From the NCBI GenBank assembly GCA_036429605.1, contig JAVFKD010000016.1, forward strand, positions 124,001 through 188,000: 64,000 nucleotides of DNA. The letters run 5' to 3'. The notes beneath the pieces were generated by a model, which saw nothing but the letters and a program-made list of their open reading frames with translations, had not been told where the DNA came from and made no database searches. The stretch is from Cladobotryum mycophilum. Lineage: Eukaryota > Ascomycota > Sordariomycetes > Hypocreales > Hypocreaceae. Of this stretch, positions 27,050 to 38,471 are shown in pieces. Each line of letters begins with the position of its first letter. The stretch's first letter is position 1. The position numbers and the translations under genes are program-made.

Positions 27050-29013
27050 CTATTGGACCTCAACAATGGGTCCCTGCCATATCTTCCTTGCCCGAACCAA
27101 GTAATACACAATGCTAATAATAGCCACTGCTGCCGTGATCACAATGGAATAGTTAAAAGTTAGGGCGTCAACTGGGGTTGTCGTAGGCCACAAACTAAAG
27201 AACCAAACGATGATTACATATATACACGCAACGGCATTATTAATAATACCATAGGCCCCAGGGATACGCCAGGGGCCCCAGACCAGCTTTTCACCAGCCG
27301 TGTCCGCAAGAGCGGGAAGTGTAGTACCCTCCATGTCGGGGAGTGCAAAGCCACTGGTGCAGCGGCGGTAAAGGAGAAGAGCGAGGCAGATAAAGTAGGA
27401 GCCGTGTAAACACACAACAGAGAGTGAGATGATGATTTGGAAAGCGTCGCTGGAGCCAATGATGATGATGGCTAGGAGGCAGCAGAGGATGGCGGTAGTA
27501 GCGATGGACCAGATAGGGATCGTAGTGCGTTTGTCAACCTAAAAGCTCCATTAGCCAAGATGCTAGATATTTGCTCGTGTATGGGGATCATATTGAGCGA
27601 TGAAATCCACAGCGGGTGGGAGTAAAGACGCATTACCTTGGATAAGGTCTTCCAAAAGGGCAGACCACGATCTCGGGCAAAAGACCAGAATATTCTCGAT
27701 GTCGTGGCGAGGATGCCGACGGTCCCGCAGACACCCAGCACAAGCACAATACTTGCCATTGCAGTGGTCCCCCCTATGGAATGCGTTGCCTGACCGAATA
27801 TTTCCAAGAAAGGGTAACCGGTGACGGAGGCAAGGGCCGCCTCTACATCTCCCATGCAGAAGACCAAGGCAAGGGTCATGGCAAAGCCCAGACACCCGTT
27901 GATTATTACGCTGAGCATCACTGACTGCGGGATTACAAGAGAGGGGTTGCGGACTTCTTCAGCCATCTACTCAAGCGGTTAGCCAAAGGGTATGGATATA
28001 TTGGGATAAGATGCGTGAAGAGTAGCGACGAACATGAAAGGCGGCATCAGCACCTGAAATAGTAGATGGTTAGTTATATTAATCATGAGAGAAGACACAA
28101 TAGAAAGATTACGCAAGTAAATATACCTTGGAAAAGGAAGACGTTTCCAAGCATGCCGACAAAGAACGAGAGGCCTTGGGTAGGCCAATTGCCCCCGTTG
28201 GTAAAGGTCGTGAAAATGGTTTTGGCATCGCTATGCGGGGCAAGAAAAACGAGGGGAGGAGAATAGCAAAAAAACCCAGGATATGGAGAACCAAAATTAC
28301 GCCTTCAAACTTGGCGAGCAGAGAGCCAGTGATTACATTGATCATGCCTGCGAAGAGAACAACAGCCCACATCAAGAGGGTTGACTGATATCTCTGAATA
28401 TCGTACGATGGGACGGTTAGCTTCACCAGTCCTTGGATGATTGTGGCCGATAGATACGCGGCCGAGGCAAAGGACCCTTGCCATCCGCCTGCCATGAGCC
28501 ATCCGGTGATGTAGCTGAGGAACTTGGCAGAGGACCGCGGGGCCAGCATCGCCACCCAGTGGTACTGCCCGCCGGCGGTCGGCGCCATGGAGACCAGCTC
28601 GCAGAGGGCAGAGTACATGGAGACGTTGCCCAGCCAGACAACTATGAAACCGTAGATCAGACCGGCAGGCCCGCCGTTCATCAAGCCTTGGCGGAACATG
28701 ACAGTCATGCCCTCCCAGGTGATGAGAACGGTGCAGCTGAAGCCCAGGATTGACATGAACCCAAAGTTACGCTGGGGAGGATTTCAATCTCTGGTCAGCA
28801 GGGTGATGAAAGCAACGCAGCGGCAAGATGGATAGGATAGGATGGGCCTACCTTGAGAACAGCTTTCTTACCCAAGCGGGCCAACTGTTCGCTGTCTCGA
28901 TGCTCGCCATCGGATCCCCCCATAACCCGAGGAGTGTAGGACTTGATGGCGACCACGTTGCCGAGCTCATGGTCCTCACAGTTGGTCATCATCTTGATGG
29001 ACGGGGATGCCAT
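27050..29013 (-). CDS. Amino-acid/GABA permease of the APC superfamily, one apparent frame break
   Basis: Five exons: 29013-28852, 28771-28127, 28053-28034 (only 20 nt), 27966-27637 and 27538-27050. They join to about 548 aa if one base is restored at the A5 run 28245-28249. The N-terminus is hydrophilic. Conserved landmarks are RNFGFMSILGFSCTVLITWEG, GGPAGLIYGFIVVW, ELVSMAPTAGGQYHW, GADAAFHMAEEVRNPSLVIPQS across the micro-exon, and GTVGILATTSRIFWSFARDRGLPF. These are typical of fungal GABA/choline/polyamine-type APC transporters with 12 helices in the plasma membrane. Beyond the A5 run the expected APHSDAKTIF...NWPTQGLSFF block is in another frame. It is convergent with the alpha/beta hydrolase gene. 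Substrate supply for the NRPS is possible but speculative. Confidence 0.88.
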
Positions 29014-29511
29014 CGAATTAGACTAATGAGGGACTTGGTGGAGAGAGGGTGAGACAGCCCGCACGCGACTGGAAGCGGCTGCTCTACGGGGACGGACAAG
29101 GCCAGAGGGACAAATAAATCATTGAGAGAGACGAACAAAACAGCAAGCAAGTACAGTTTAAAAAGAACCTGTATAAGAAAAGATGAAGAAAAAAAGAGGG
29201 GGGATAGAGAAAACGGTAGACGTCTCCCAACGCCCAAAGAGAAAGCCGATTGTAATCATCCATCAGGAAGCCTGCAGAAGCGGCGGTAGAAGGATGTCAA
29301 TCAGGGCCCTCATGGCAGAGCGACCAACAAACGTGGAGACTGGTCAGTGAATTGAGAGACACAAAAAAGGCCGGTTGGCACACTGGGACAGAATCCTGAA
29401 TCCTGAATCCCCAAGCCCCTCACAGAATGTCCCCCCTACACGAAAAATTCGTGTTCAGCCAATGTCTTGTCTTGGGGAGAGGATGGATCTTATGGAGTTC
29501 TAGGCCCAACA
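29014..29511. other. Permease upstream region
   Basis: About 500 bases upstream of the permease start and downstream of the rhodopsin-domain gene, both on the minus strand. Purine- and pyrimidine-rich stretches only; no gene seen. Confidence 0.5.
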
Positions 29512-31127
29512 TTATGTTTTCTTGGGAGCCGTGCAGTCAGTCAGTCGGTCATACGCGCTATGGCAATCATGGTGATGGATATCATCACGATTGCAGTACT
29601 TCATAGGATACGGAGTAATGAATACCAAATGGTTATTTTCATCAGACACTACGTTAATTAATTTACATGCATGCATACGGGGCATGCTATGTATACAATA
29701 CAAGAACAAACCACAAAAAGCATCAAGGGCCCTCGACTTGCCTTCTTCCTTCGTGCACGTCCCACGTCTGGTGCACCAGGATCGCCTGGCTCGTTTGGCT
29801 CTGCGCATCCCAGGAACCCCCTGCTTCGCCGCCGCCGCCGTGGTCGAGTCACGTCCCGATTTCGACACATCCACCATCTGCTGCCCCGTACTTTGGCCCG
29901 AGGCGTCTGACAGGTAGTAGCCGCTGCGATCGGCGGCGTTTCGCTGGCGCATGTCGAGCCCGCCGGATATCAAGCTCTCGAAGAACTTCTTAAAGTAGGG
30001 GACGCAGGCGGTGGTGAGGCTGAGGCACTGCACGACCTGTATCAATACCGTCGATTTCCACGTTCCAAAGGTTATGTCGCCGGAGTGAAAGCCCTTGTAG
30101 GAGAAGTAGACCTGGCAAATGACTGCTGGGACTACTCTGTGTCTCATCTGTTAATTTCTAGTCCAGTTGCGCCCCGACGGACTCTGTAGGGAGTAAATTC
30201 ACCACTCACAAGATACGGGACCCAAATACCACAACTACCATAGCCATCTTAGACCATGACAGTTGGATATGCCTGACCGCATGAGCCATCACGGCGATGA
30301 GGCCAAGATCAGTCACGATGTTCCCAACGGAGAAGTAAGTCCAGAATGCAATCTACATAGATGAAGGGGTGGAAACCATTAGCCCACGTATCAAAAGCAT
30401 GGCAGAAGAGAGAAATTTGAAAGAGAAATTTGACATACTCGGTTGATGCAGGCGCCTTTTACATGATCCCATGGCGTCGGCAACTTGCACTGAAAGAGGA
30501 ACGTCATGATTGCCGAGACCGCCCAGAGAAGGACGCAAACCTCGACGGCCAAGACCATTTTCCTCCGTTCGGGCGGCATCAACAGCGTCTTGATGGCTGC
30601 GCCGACGGACAATTTCGCAAACAGTAGGCTCGCAACAAAGAGCACGTTGGCGGCATACTCGAACTGCGATTTTCATTTCCATTTTCATCTTTGGTCAGCT
30701 CGTGATCTGTATATATATACATTGCATGCACACACGCGCAAAAACGAAATCTTGGGCAGGAAATGCTACTCTCTCGCTTCGCTCGCTCACCTTGAGAAAG
30801 ATGGAAATCTGTCGCTCGCTTAGAGTATCGACTTGTTTACCGAGACCATTTGAACACTGCACGAGAACTGCCGCCGATTGAGCACCTGCAAGAAGCTGCC
30901 CCGCTGATGTGTTAGCCAAGCGATGCTCCATCCCATCCCCTCTCCCGTGCCCAACATACCGTTGCCAATATTACCAGGTAATCGTCTATTTTCAAGACTC
31001 TCACCATGGCTAGCTTCGTGAGCAGCCGGGTGATGACAACACAAACCACGCTGGCAAGAAACATGCATGTCAAGATTGCCACCAAGATGGACTCATTGAA
31101 ATGCGTGATGTACTCTTGCGAAGGCAT
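29512..31127 (-). CDS. Fungal rhodopsin-domain seven-helix membrane protein (PTH11-like class)
   Basis: Five exons (31127-30960, 30895-30791, 30663-30439, 30352-30210, 30136-29512) join in frame to about 421 aa. Conserved features are an extracellular N-terminus with one NES glycosylation site, and a first helix (SILVAILTCMFLASVVCVVITRLL) followed by LKIDDYLVILAT. Then come QSAAVLVQCSNGLGK, FEYAANVLFVASLLFAKLSV, AFWTYFSVGNIVTDLGLIAVM and VVPAVICQVYFSY. This is the pattern of the fungal integral-membrane rhodopsin domain family, often called PTH11-type GPCR-like proteins. The basic Ser/Gln-rich cytoplasmic tail after residue 300 is less certain and the true stop may differ. Its role (sensing or signalling) is inferred from the family only. 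Confidence 0.78.
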
Positions 31128-32247
31128 GACTGCCAATGGACCGAGTAGGTCCAGCGGTTTGTGACTGGAGGATAATGCATTCGTCGCTTGAAGAATATGG
31201 GGTTTCAAGGTAGAAGACACAGGTAGCACAGGCAGGGTATTATAATGGCAACCGGGAATTTAAACAGTCATTAATATTTGTAGTAGTTGTGTTATGCCAA
31301 TGGGAGAGACACCTAGGGGGTGTCCCTTGGAATCCTTTACCTATAGCAGTGCACAGCAAGGTAGGGTGTCATTCACACCGATGAGAAGACGGAGTAGGGC
31401 TATCGATCACTGAATGCTACTGCACTAGATAGACAAGTACTTATAGGCAAGTTGCGTTGGTAAGTGCTCCCAAGTCCGAATAAGATAAGAGGCCAAGCTA
31501 ACAGACCTCAAACCCCATCTCTTGGTGAATGGCACACATCATGCTTTTTAGAAGCAGGTATTTTTCTGCCTTGCCATCATTTTCACCTGCAGGAATGCGG
31601 GGGATCCTTTGGGTGGTGGTAAAGGGTAAGCAAAAAGGGCAGTGGCCGAAAGGATGAGACCTGGTGTGAGACATGCTGTAGCGGAGGAGGGTGGCCCTCA
31701 GGTTGCTTAACGCTTGATCTGATCCCAGCGCTTAATTCCCAGACACTTCTTTTAAATTCTGATGATGCGGTATTGCCTCACATCAACCATCTCAGACATT
31801 ACAATTGAGGCATGTATAAGTATACAAGTTTACAACAGCTCCGGTAGATGCCCCACATATATTTCGGAACCGGACATTTACGGCGGCCCCACAGTAACGG
31901 CGACTTGTCCGGGCCGTTATTATAAATAAGAGATGAGAGAAAGACAATGTAGGATGAAAGAACAATACCATCTCAGTGAGGCTACTGTTTGGTGGCCTTG
32001 TTTAAGAGAGAGCTTGAAAGATAGGCGTGCTCCACCTGTACACATAGTATAAAGCATCCATCCACTAGAGGCAACCAGGTTATCTAGGGACCGAAAAAAG
32101 TGTATTTGACATTCATTGAGTAAGTAACACTATAATATAATAACACCGGTATACATACAAAAAAGGTCATCTCAGCGTGACCCAACACGCAAAGAGATTC
32201 ATCTTTCGAAGCAAAAAAACGAATCGCGAACGGCGTCGAGAAACAAC
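31128..32247. other. Intergenic, no gene recognised
   Basis: About 1.1 kb between the rhodopsin-domain gene start and the tRNA gene. AT-rich near 32100-32160. No coding or repeat structure identified. Confidence 0.55.
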
Positions 32248-32346
32248 TGCTCCCGGCAGGGCTTGAACCTGCGACCTTCGCATTACCAACATTGGATCTT
32301 GGATCGGATATTAGTACGAAGCTCTAACCAACTGAGCTACGGAAGC
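32248..32346 (-). tRNA. tRNA-Ile (anticodon AAT) with a 25-nt intron
   Basis: Reading the minus strand from 32346: a 7-bp acceptor stem GCTTCCG pairs with CGGGAGC (one G-U). A GCTC/GAGC D-stem follows. The anticodon stem TCGTA pairs with TGCGA, and the loop CTAATA...A carries AAT at 32312-32310. A 25-nt intron at 32308-32284 sits after position 37, the canonical place. The T-arm is GCAGG-TTCAAGC-CCTGC, and the discriminator base A is at 32248. The mature length is 74 nt. The gene stands alone in a gene-poor zone. Confidence 0.92.
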
Positions 32347-32501
32347 TAAGATGTTGCATGGAAGGAACGACTGGCAAGACCATCTATGGAGGAATAACGA
32401 ATAGTTGCACCTTCCTACAGTAGATATTGACTTCTCGATAATATCTATGTAATAGAATCGAATTCATTATATTATATTATATCTACTTTACAGCAACAGC
32501 C

Positions 32502-33223
32502 TTAATAGATCATTACGTAAATATCGCCAACCAAGTCTCCTCCATTTACAGAGCCGCCTGGGCGAGTGCAACTATCTAAAATATGGCCTCCTGCTATGGC
32601 GATGTCGTTGCTGCAAGCTCAATGTCAGCGCATGCTAGATGATGATGAAAAGTATATCGATTAAACTGACCATGGCGCAGAGTATCTGACACCTCCCGCA
32701 TAGCCACGAATGACTGCCTGAGGTTTGGAACAAAAGGTAATTGGGGTCCCGCCTTTGGGAACTACGCACGCCTGTTGCCCCTTGGCAGCAAGGAACCTGA
32801 CGCAAGCTGCGGCATCCGGAGCCTAGGTAGCTCATGGTTAGCAATAAAGCCCTTTAAAGCTTTTTACTTCTATAGCAATGCGACTCACGTAAGCATTCCT
32901 CGGGAACTGATTACAGATTGGGGCTTGTTTATCAAGGGTGCCGCTGCCTTGGGAAAGCCTCGTTAGCTGTGCGTCAGGGAAAGCTAGCCTCTGTGTAGCT
33001 TTTTGCTCACTTTGTTCTGTCTGACTGTGAGCCGCCTCGAAGGTCTTGAATGCCTGTTCAGGAGACAAGTGGTTGCCATTCGGATCCTCGCCGATCTCCT
33101 TGGCTCATTGCGCAAAAGAAAATGTCGCAGCTGAATCGACTGATTTCTTCTCAGCAGCAGGCACGGCTCCAGAGAGGGGGCGAGGGCCAGGGCGGCCAGA
33201 ATAGGGCGAATGAAGTTAACCAT
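32502..33223 (-). pseudogene. Degenerate small secreted protein gene
   Basis: Three exons can be traced: 33223-32889, 32822-32671 and 32610-32502, with good GT-AG junctions (introns of 66 and 60 nt) and matching phases. The N-terminus gives a signal peptide (MVNFIRPILAALALAP), after which the frame slips at the G5 run 33176-33180. An in-frame TGA lies at 33107-33105. Downstream the frame is coherent, with C-N-Q-F-P, AACVRFLAAKGQQACVV, GGTPITFCSK and a C-terminus containing CNDIAIAGGHILDSC and GGSVNGGDLVGDIYV. About 198 codons in all. The closing pattern resembles cysteine-containing secreted effector-like proteins of fungi, but I cannot name a family. The frame slip could be a sequence error like others in this window; the stop codon could not, so a decayed gene is the more likely reading. 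Confidence 0.5.
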
Positions 33224-34837
33224 GACTAAGTTGTTGAACCAAGGTAGGCAGATGTGCACTTTCTATAGAGCGACGGCTATAGTTTGATGGCAGGTCCGGC
33301 CTATATGTACTCGTTTGACTGAGCTGGACCACATAGAAACATGCCAGGACCTGTTCTTGAACTGCAGGGTGACCCTACCCCCACGGCGAGGAGTCATAGA
33401 TGCGTCTCCTTGAAGCAAGTTCGAATACCTCTAGCTGACATTGGGCCATCTTTCCTTCACGAGAGTCAACACAGAAGCCGCCCTCCTCCAAATCACAGCA
33501 GTACTGGCCCACTACAAAAGATCCTCCCTACTGCAAGTACAACTGGTGCGGGTATAGTACAATGCCAGGCGCATTCTCGCCTACACCACTCTACGCGGCG
33601 ATATGTGCTGGAAGCTCTACACAAACGGCCGACCTGCTTGGATTCTAGCCGACGCATCCGAATGTAGAAGACAGACAGGCGTGAGGTGGTAGTAGTCAGT
33701 AGGCAGGGCGTATGTGTCGTATGGATGGCCGTCCTAGAACCAACGTAATAGACTGGTAGCATGCCTGACAGATTAGATATCATAGGAGGTCATTCAACCC
33801 AGATACAGACAGACTAAACCGATTATTCGTTGGAGCAGCGCGCCAAGATGCCAAGTCGTTGAGGACTAATAGTCTACAGTCGTCCTCGGCCGTCATCTGT
33901 CCATCGTAGTACTACTAACTTGGAACGTTGGCTTGGCGGCTAGATTACAGGCAATTTATGCAGGATCGTCAATTAAGCGCGAGTCTAACGGCGTTGGCAC
34001 ATTCATGCCCCTCGGCCGTCTCTGATGTGGAAAGAACCGAGCCATCCTCCCCGTCTTGGCGGCTCGGCAATGGCTTAAGCGACATCCATCATTGAGCAAT
34101 GATCGAGGAGCAGATCATCCATACGGAGTACATGTGTGCTCATCAAGTCATGTAATTTGAGGCGTCGTCGAATACAGCCTCAGCCAAGTCAGGCTCAGAG
34201 TCGGAGTCGGACTCGTCCTTGAGCTCACATTCAAGGATTGATGGCTGCTTTTCGATTAGGCTGCTTGTTTGCTCTCCACTAATTGGTGCCCATGCTAACA
34301 TCAAGTCAAGCATCTACGCATCTGCGTATGCTTTGCCTAGGTCATCTGGCAGCGAATCTTTGCCTCCGGTCCTCTACTCTTGGTTCCAACCACTAGGTAG
34401 CTCTGCTACTCAATAGGTAGCATCTGCTTAGAAAAGCATCATCATAGGCAGATTGAGGCGGTTAATTATAATTTAGAGGATTTTACACTTGTATAAAGTT
34501 GAAACTTATTAATATATGAATGAATTAAAAATCGAATTCCTTGGCTTTTTCGAACAGCTCTTACTAGCTTGAGAGTCGACGGTAGGAAGAATTTGAACGT
34601 TCCATTCAGGGTAGGCAATCTAGGTACCTCAGGCTAAAGTTCACAAGCCATCAAGGTCAAGTCTTGAGCCGGCTCCCTTCATTAGCCCCTCGGCTGAAAT
34701 GCTTAGTCATCAACGTCTGAACCCCTGAACGGCTTCATCCCACCTTTGCATGTCAAACAGCCACATCCACCTTCTTTGTGTCTCAAAAACAACGATTCCT
34801 CGTCGTTACACGTGCTTCCGCACATGCAGTTGGCTAC
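33224..34837. other. Gene-poor stretch with a coding relic
   Basis: Around 33430-33690 on the plus strand one frame reads like protein (for example VNTEAALLQITAVLAHYK, then YNARRILAYTTLRGDMCWK, then GRPAWILADASEC) but is interrupted by TAG, TGA and TAG codons. The rest shows nothing recognisable. One TACGGAGTAC copy lies at 34122-34131. The relic could be an old gene or transposon fragment damaged by C-to-T mutation. Confidence 0.3.
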
Positions 34838-36610
34838 ATGTCAGTCGCGGCCTTCCTCCGCAATGGCTTGCGCCTCTTGGTACCGCTGGCGGTAGCCTCT
34901 ACCATTTATCTATATCTCTACCCCTTCTTCAACGGGTGCGCTTTTCCCCTACCGTCGAGAGACAGCAAAGAGGCCTTTGAAGCTACAAAGAAGCTTCACT
35001 GGCCGTACGCAAGCGATCAGAACGAGAAACTGCCGACAAAACTCGCCCCGTTTCGACTCCTGGCGCTCGGAGACCCCCAACTCGAAGGCGACACCTCGAT
35101 CCCGACCGTCTACCTCGGCACTTTTCCTCACGCCAAGAGCATCGTGAAACACCTGACCTTTCAGACCGAGCACTGGTCACTCCGAGAGCGGCTACGTCAG
35201 ACGGCGCACGATGTTGTCGATTTTTACTTTGAAGACATTCCTTACCTGGTCGAGTCCCTGCGCAAGCGGTTCGATCTCTTTGGCAACGACTTTTACCTCG
35301 CACACATCTACCGGACATTGCACTGGTGGTCCCGTCCTACCCATGTGACCGTTCTCGGCGACCTCGTCGGTAGCCAGTGGATTGAGGATGACGAATTCGA
35401 GAGGAGAGGGCAGAGGTTCTGGCATCGGACGTTCCGAGGAGGGGAGCGAGTACCAGATGACGTCGCACTGTGGCCCGAGCACGAGTACGACCTCACTGGC
35501 ATGTTGGATGGATCAGAGGAGGAGGAGGTCTGGACGAGGAGGATCATGAACGTGGTGGGGAACCATGATATTGGATATGCTGGAGACCTGACGCCGGAGC
35601 GCCTGGAGCGGTTCGAGCGCGTCTTTGGAAAGGTCAACTACGAGCTGCGATTTGGAATCCCCGTCGACGACCCCGCGGCCAATGCGACGATGCGCAATGA
35701 CGAGACGAACCCTGATTCCACGAGAATCGAGCCAGAGATCCGCATCATTCTACTCAACGACATGAACCTGGACACACCCGCCAAGAACATCTCCTTGCAG
35801 GATGCAACCTACCAGTTCCTCAACAGCGTCATCGGCACCTCTGCGGCCGTAGAGTACGAGGGCATCTTTACCCTTGTGCTCACCCACATTCCGCTGCACA
35901 AGCCCGAAGGGGTGTGTGTCGACGCGCCGTTTTTCGATTTTCACAGTGCCGAGGACGGCGGCGGTCTGAAGGAGCAGAATCTCCTCAGCGGCGACGCCAG
36001 CAAGGGGTTCCTGGAGGGCATCTATGGCATGAACGGTGATACCAACGCGGTGGGCAATGGGATAGGCCGCAAGGGGCTGATCCTCAACGGACACGATCAC
36101 GAGGGCTGCGACACGTACCATTTCATCAATCAGACCAACGGCACCGGTCCCGATCGCAGCTGGGAGGTGGCCAGATGGGCTGATGCGCAGGCGCGTGGTC
36201 TGCCATTGCTGGCCGCGGGTGGTGGTCTACCCGGCCGGCGGGAGATTACGGTCCGCAGCATGATGGGCGACTTTGGCGGCAACGCTGGCCTGCTCAGTCT
36301 CTGGTTCAACGAGGAGACGTGGGAGTGGGAGCACGAGTTTGTCAACTGCCCCCTGGGTACGCAGCACTTTTGGTGGCTCACGCACTTTTTGGATCTGGGC
36401 GCGGTGTTGTTGGTGATCCTGTACGGCGTCGTGGGTGCGCTCTCTGCTGCCGGCGTGGATGTGGACGGTCAGTTCCATCGCGGGGTTGCCTGTGCGCAGA
36501 GGAGCGTCTTGGGGGTGCTCCGGAAGATGAAGGGGGAGAGGAGGAGGAGGAGGGAGGAACCTTCTCAGGCCGTGGAAGGACGGAACGGAAAGGACCGGGT
36601 CAAGGAGTGA
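34838..36610 (+). CDS. ER metallophosphatase of the Ted1/Cdc1 type
   Basis: Intronless. I place the start at the first ATG, 34838, giving 590 aa; the frame extends upstream but without an ATG. There is an N-terminal membrane helix (residues 9-28) and a C-terminal one in the stretch WWLTHFLDLGAVLLVILYGVVGAL. All calcineurin-like metallophosphoesterase motifs are present in order: LGDPQLEG (77-84), LGDLVGS, VGNHDIGY, LTHIPLH and NGHDHEGC. Order and length match fungal Ted1/Cdc1-related proteins, which remove ethanolamine phosphate from GPI-anchor mannose in the ER and aid protein exit. The tail is basic and Arg/Glu-rich. The frame is intact. It marks the start of a stretch of conserved genes and is not likely to be part of the NRPS cluster. 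Confidence 0.85.
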   Translation: MSVAAFLRNGLRLLVPLAVASTIYLYLYPFFNGCAFPLPSRDSKEAFEATKKLHWPYASDQNEKLPTKLAPFRLLALGDPQLEGDTSIPTVYLGTFPHAKSIVKHLTFQTEHWSLRERLRQTAHDVVDFYFEDIPYLVESLRKRFDLFGNDFYLAHIYRTLHWWSRPTHVTVLGDLVGSQWIEDDEFERRGQRFWHRTFRGGERVPDDVALWPEHEYDLTGMLDGSEEEEVWTRRIMNVVGNHDIGYAGDLTPERLERFERVFGKVNYELRFGIPVDDPAANATMRNDETNPDSTRIEPEIRIILLNDMNLDTPAKNISLQDATYQFLNSVIGTSAAVEYEGIFTLVLTHIPLHKPEGVCVDAPFFDFHSAEDGGGLKEQNLLSGDASKGFLEGIYGMNGDTNAVGNGIGRKGLILNGHDHEGCDTYHFINQTNGTGPDRSWEVARWADAQARGLPLLAAGGGLPGRREITVRSMMGDFGGNAGLLSLWFNEETWEWEHEFVNCPLGTQHFWWLTHFLDLGAVLLVILYGVVGALSAAGVDVDGQFHRGVACAQRSVLGVLRKMKGERRRRREEPSQAVEGRNGKDRVKE

Positions 36611-37241
36611 ATTTGGATAATGAACTGCATATACCCTGTCTTTGTACGATTATCATAGAAAGGCTGTGAGCGAGTGGGTTTTTTGTTTTTATTTTTGGCA
36701 TACTATCCATTGTTTGCATCTCAATTTCTCTTTCTCTCGTCTCGTTCTCGGCTGAGTTTCTTTGCCTGCATGTTTACTTCCAATATTTCCTGCAGGTAAT
36801 AATGCAGCCGGAGCCTTGCTTGTATATGAAGATGACCAGGGAAGGGAAGAGAAGGGTGTAACGGCATTACATTTCATCTCCTTCGGCATTCTATTCGGGG
36901 GATGGGATAGGATAGGATAGGATGCGATGGGATGGGATTGGGGAGGCTATTTTTAGAGTGAGATGCATCCGAGACATGCAGCATACGAAATTACGAAAAA
37001 GATCGACATTCGTATTGAACTTTTCTCTGTCTGCTATTTCTTCTTATTCCTCTTCTCTTTTCTTCCTTGTTTGCTATCTTAAAAACAGCTGCCTCCGAAA
37101 GGAAACCAACCGAGCCTTGTCGTTCCATTGAGTCATCTGGTTATTTCATTTTTTTGTGTAACTAATTGTTTGCCCATTTTGTGAGAGGGTGGAGAGAGAT
37201 ATTTCTGCCTCGACTGATATCCTTGTTCTCGCTCGGCCCTT

Positions 37242-37302
37242 TTATTATTATCATTATTACTGTTATTGTTATTGTTATTGTTATTATTATTATTATTATT
37301 AC
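37242..37302. repeat. Trinucleotide microsatellite (TTA/TTG)n
   Basis: An imperfect run of TTA and TTG units about 60 bases long in an intergenic region. Confidence 0.9.
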
Positions 37303-38070
37303 CATCTGATAATCATTTTTTACCGGTTTATTAATTTTCTTGGTGTGATACAGCCAGCACAACGGCAACGGGTATGTATGGCATAATTAATCCTCCGATG
37401 AGAAAGAAATCCCATCCATCCATCCATACTTTGGACATGGGGGGAAGAGAGGGTGAGGAGAGGGGAGAGGGGTCGTACAGGGACATGGGGGGAAGAGTAG
37501 GATTTTTCGCTAACCGAGGACCAGGGGAGGGAAAGGATCTAGAACTTTTTGACGAGGGTAATTCTTTTTTTTTTTGTTCGGGAGATCTGCTTTCAATACC
37601 GAAGAGGGCCGGGGTAAGTCGTTATCTCTGTTTTTGTTGTTTTGCCGGTCAGTCTCTTGTTTTCTTCTCATCCCCCCTGGCACCAGCTTCTATCCCAAGG
37701 AGAGTCATATGCATGGGGCAAACTAGAGATGTAATGATGGTGAGATGGGAGATGAGAGATGAGAGAGAGATGGTGTTTCGTAAACACAGATCTTTGCCAA
37801 GATGGATCTGCCCACACCCTCTTTCTCTCTTTTCTCTCTCGTGTCTTACAAGCATACATCTCGGGCACCATCGACGGGTGTTACCACAAAGAAGAAGATG
37901 ATGATCCAAGTGGATCAAGTTCTATCCTATCCCATTTGCCCATCATATTCATCCCATCCATCCTGGCGTGTCGTTATAAAAAAAGTCTGCTACATATTTC
38001 GATCCCCGATTGGGCGACACACATGCATAAAGGCTGAGCTATTGCATGCATAAACCTCGTTTTTTTTTTA

Positions 38071-38104
38071 CCTTGCCTTGCTTTGCCTTGCATTGCCTTG
38101 CTTC
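38071..38104. repeat. CCTTG-type pentanucleotide repeat
   Basis: About six imperfect copies of a CCTTG-like unit in a row, following a run of nine to ten T. Intergenic. Confidence 0.75.
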
Positions 38105-38471
38105 CCAAGCCAGGGCAAACGATGCACAAAGTCCTGCGTGCCAGGCCTCCATCCAAGAAAAAAATGCGAAAAAGTCGTACGAGCAGATCCGTTGCCGGAG
38201 ATGGAGATTTTTCTTCTTTTTTTTTTTTTGAATAGAATTAAGCCCGGCAATGATATACAAGTAATTTACTAACGCGGGAATCGCCGGGACAACTGGTGTA
38301 GGTATATATATATCGCCTTGAACACCCTCATCTCCTTTCGATATTGGATATACAGATCAAAGCATCACTACGATAAACACTCTTCAAGTCTTGGACAGCT
38401 CTGCTTGATTACTACCTACTACTACCACCACTACTATCATCATCATCCTCATCAACATCACCATCATCACA

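Larger units (their letters stand above)
36611..38471. other. Intergenic, rich in low-complexity sequence
   Basis: About 1.9 kb without a recognised gene. It holds GGATA-type repeats (about 36901-36938), a TTA/TTG trinucleotide microsatellite (about 37242-37302), C/T- and G/A-rich stretches, and CCTTG-type pentamers (about 38071-38104). An ATC-rich leader lies just before the secreted-protein gene at 38472. It probably contains that gene's long promoter and 5' UTR. Confidence 0.6.

Noticed and set aside
37242..37302. CRISPR-like repeat array
   Set aside because: Simple trinucleotide microsatellite in a eukaryotic genome; no spacer-repeat structure.
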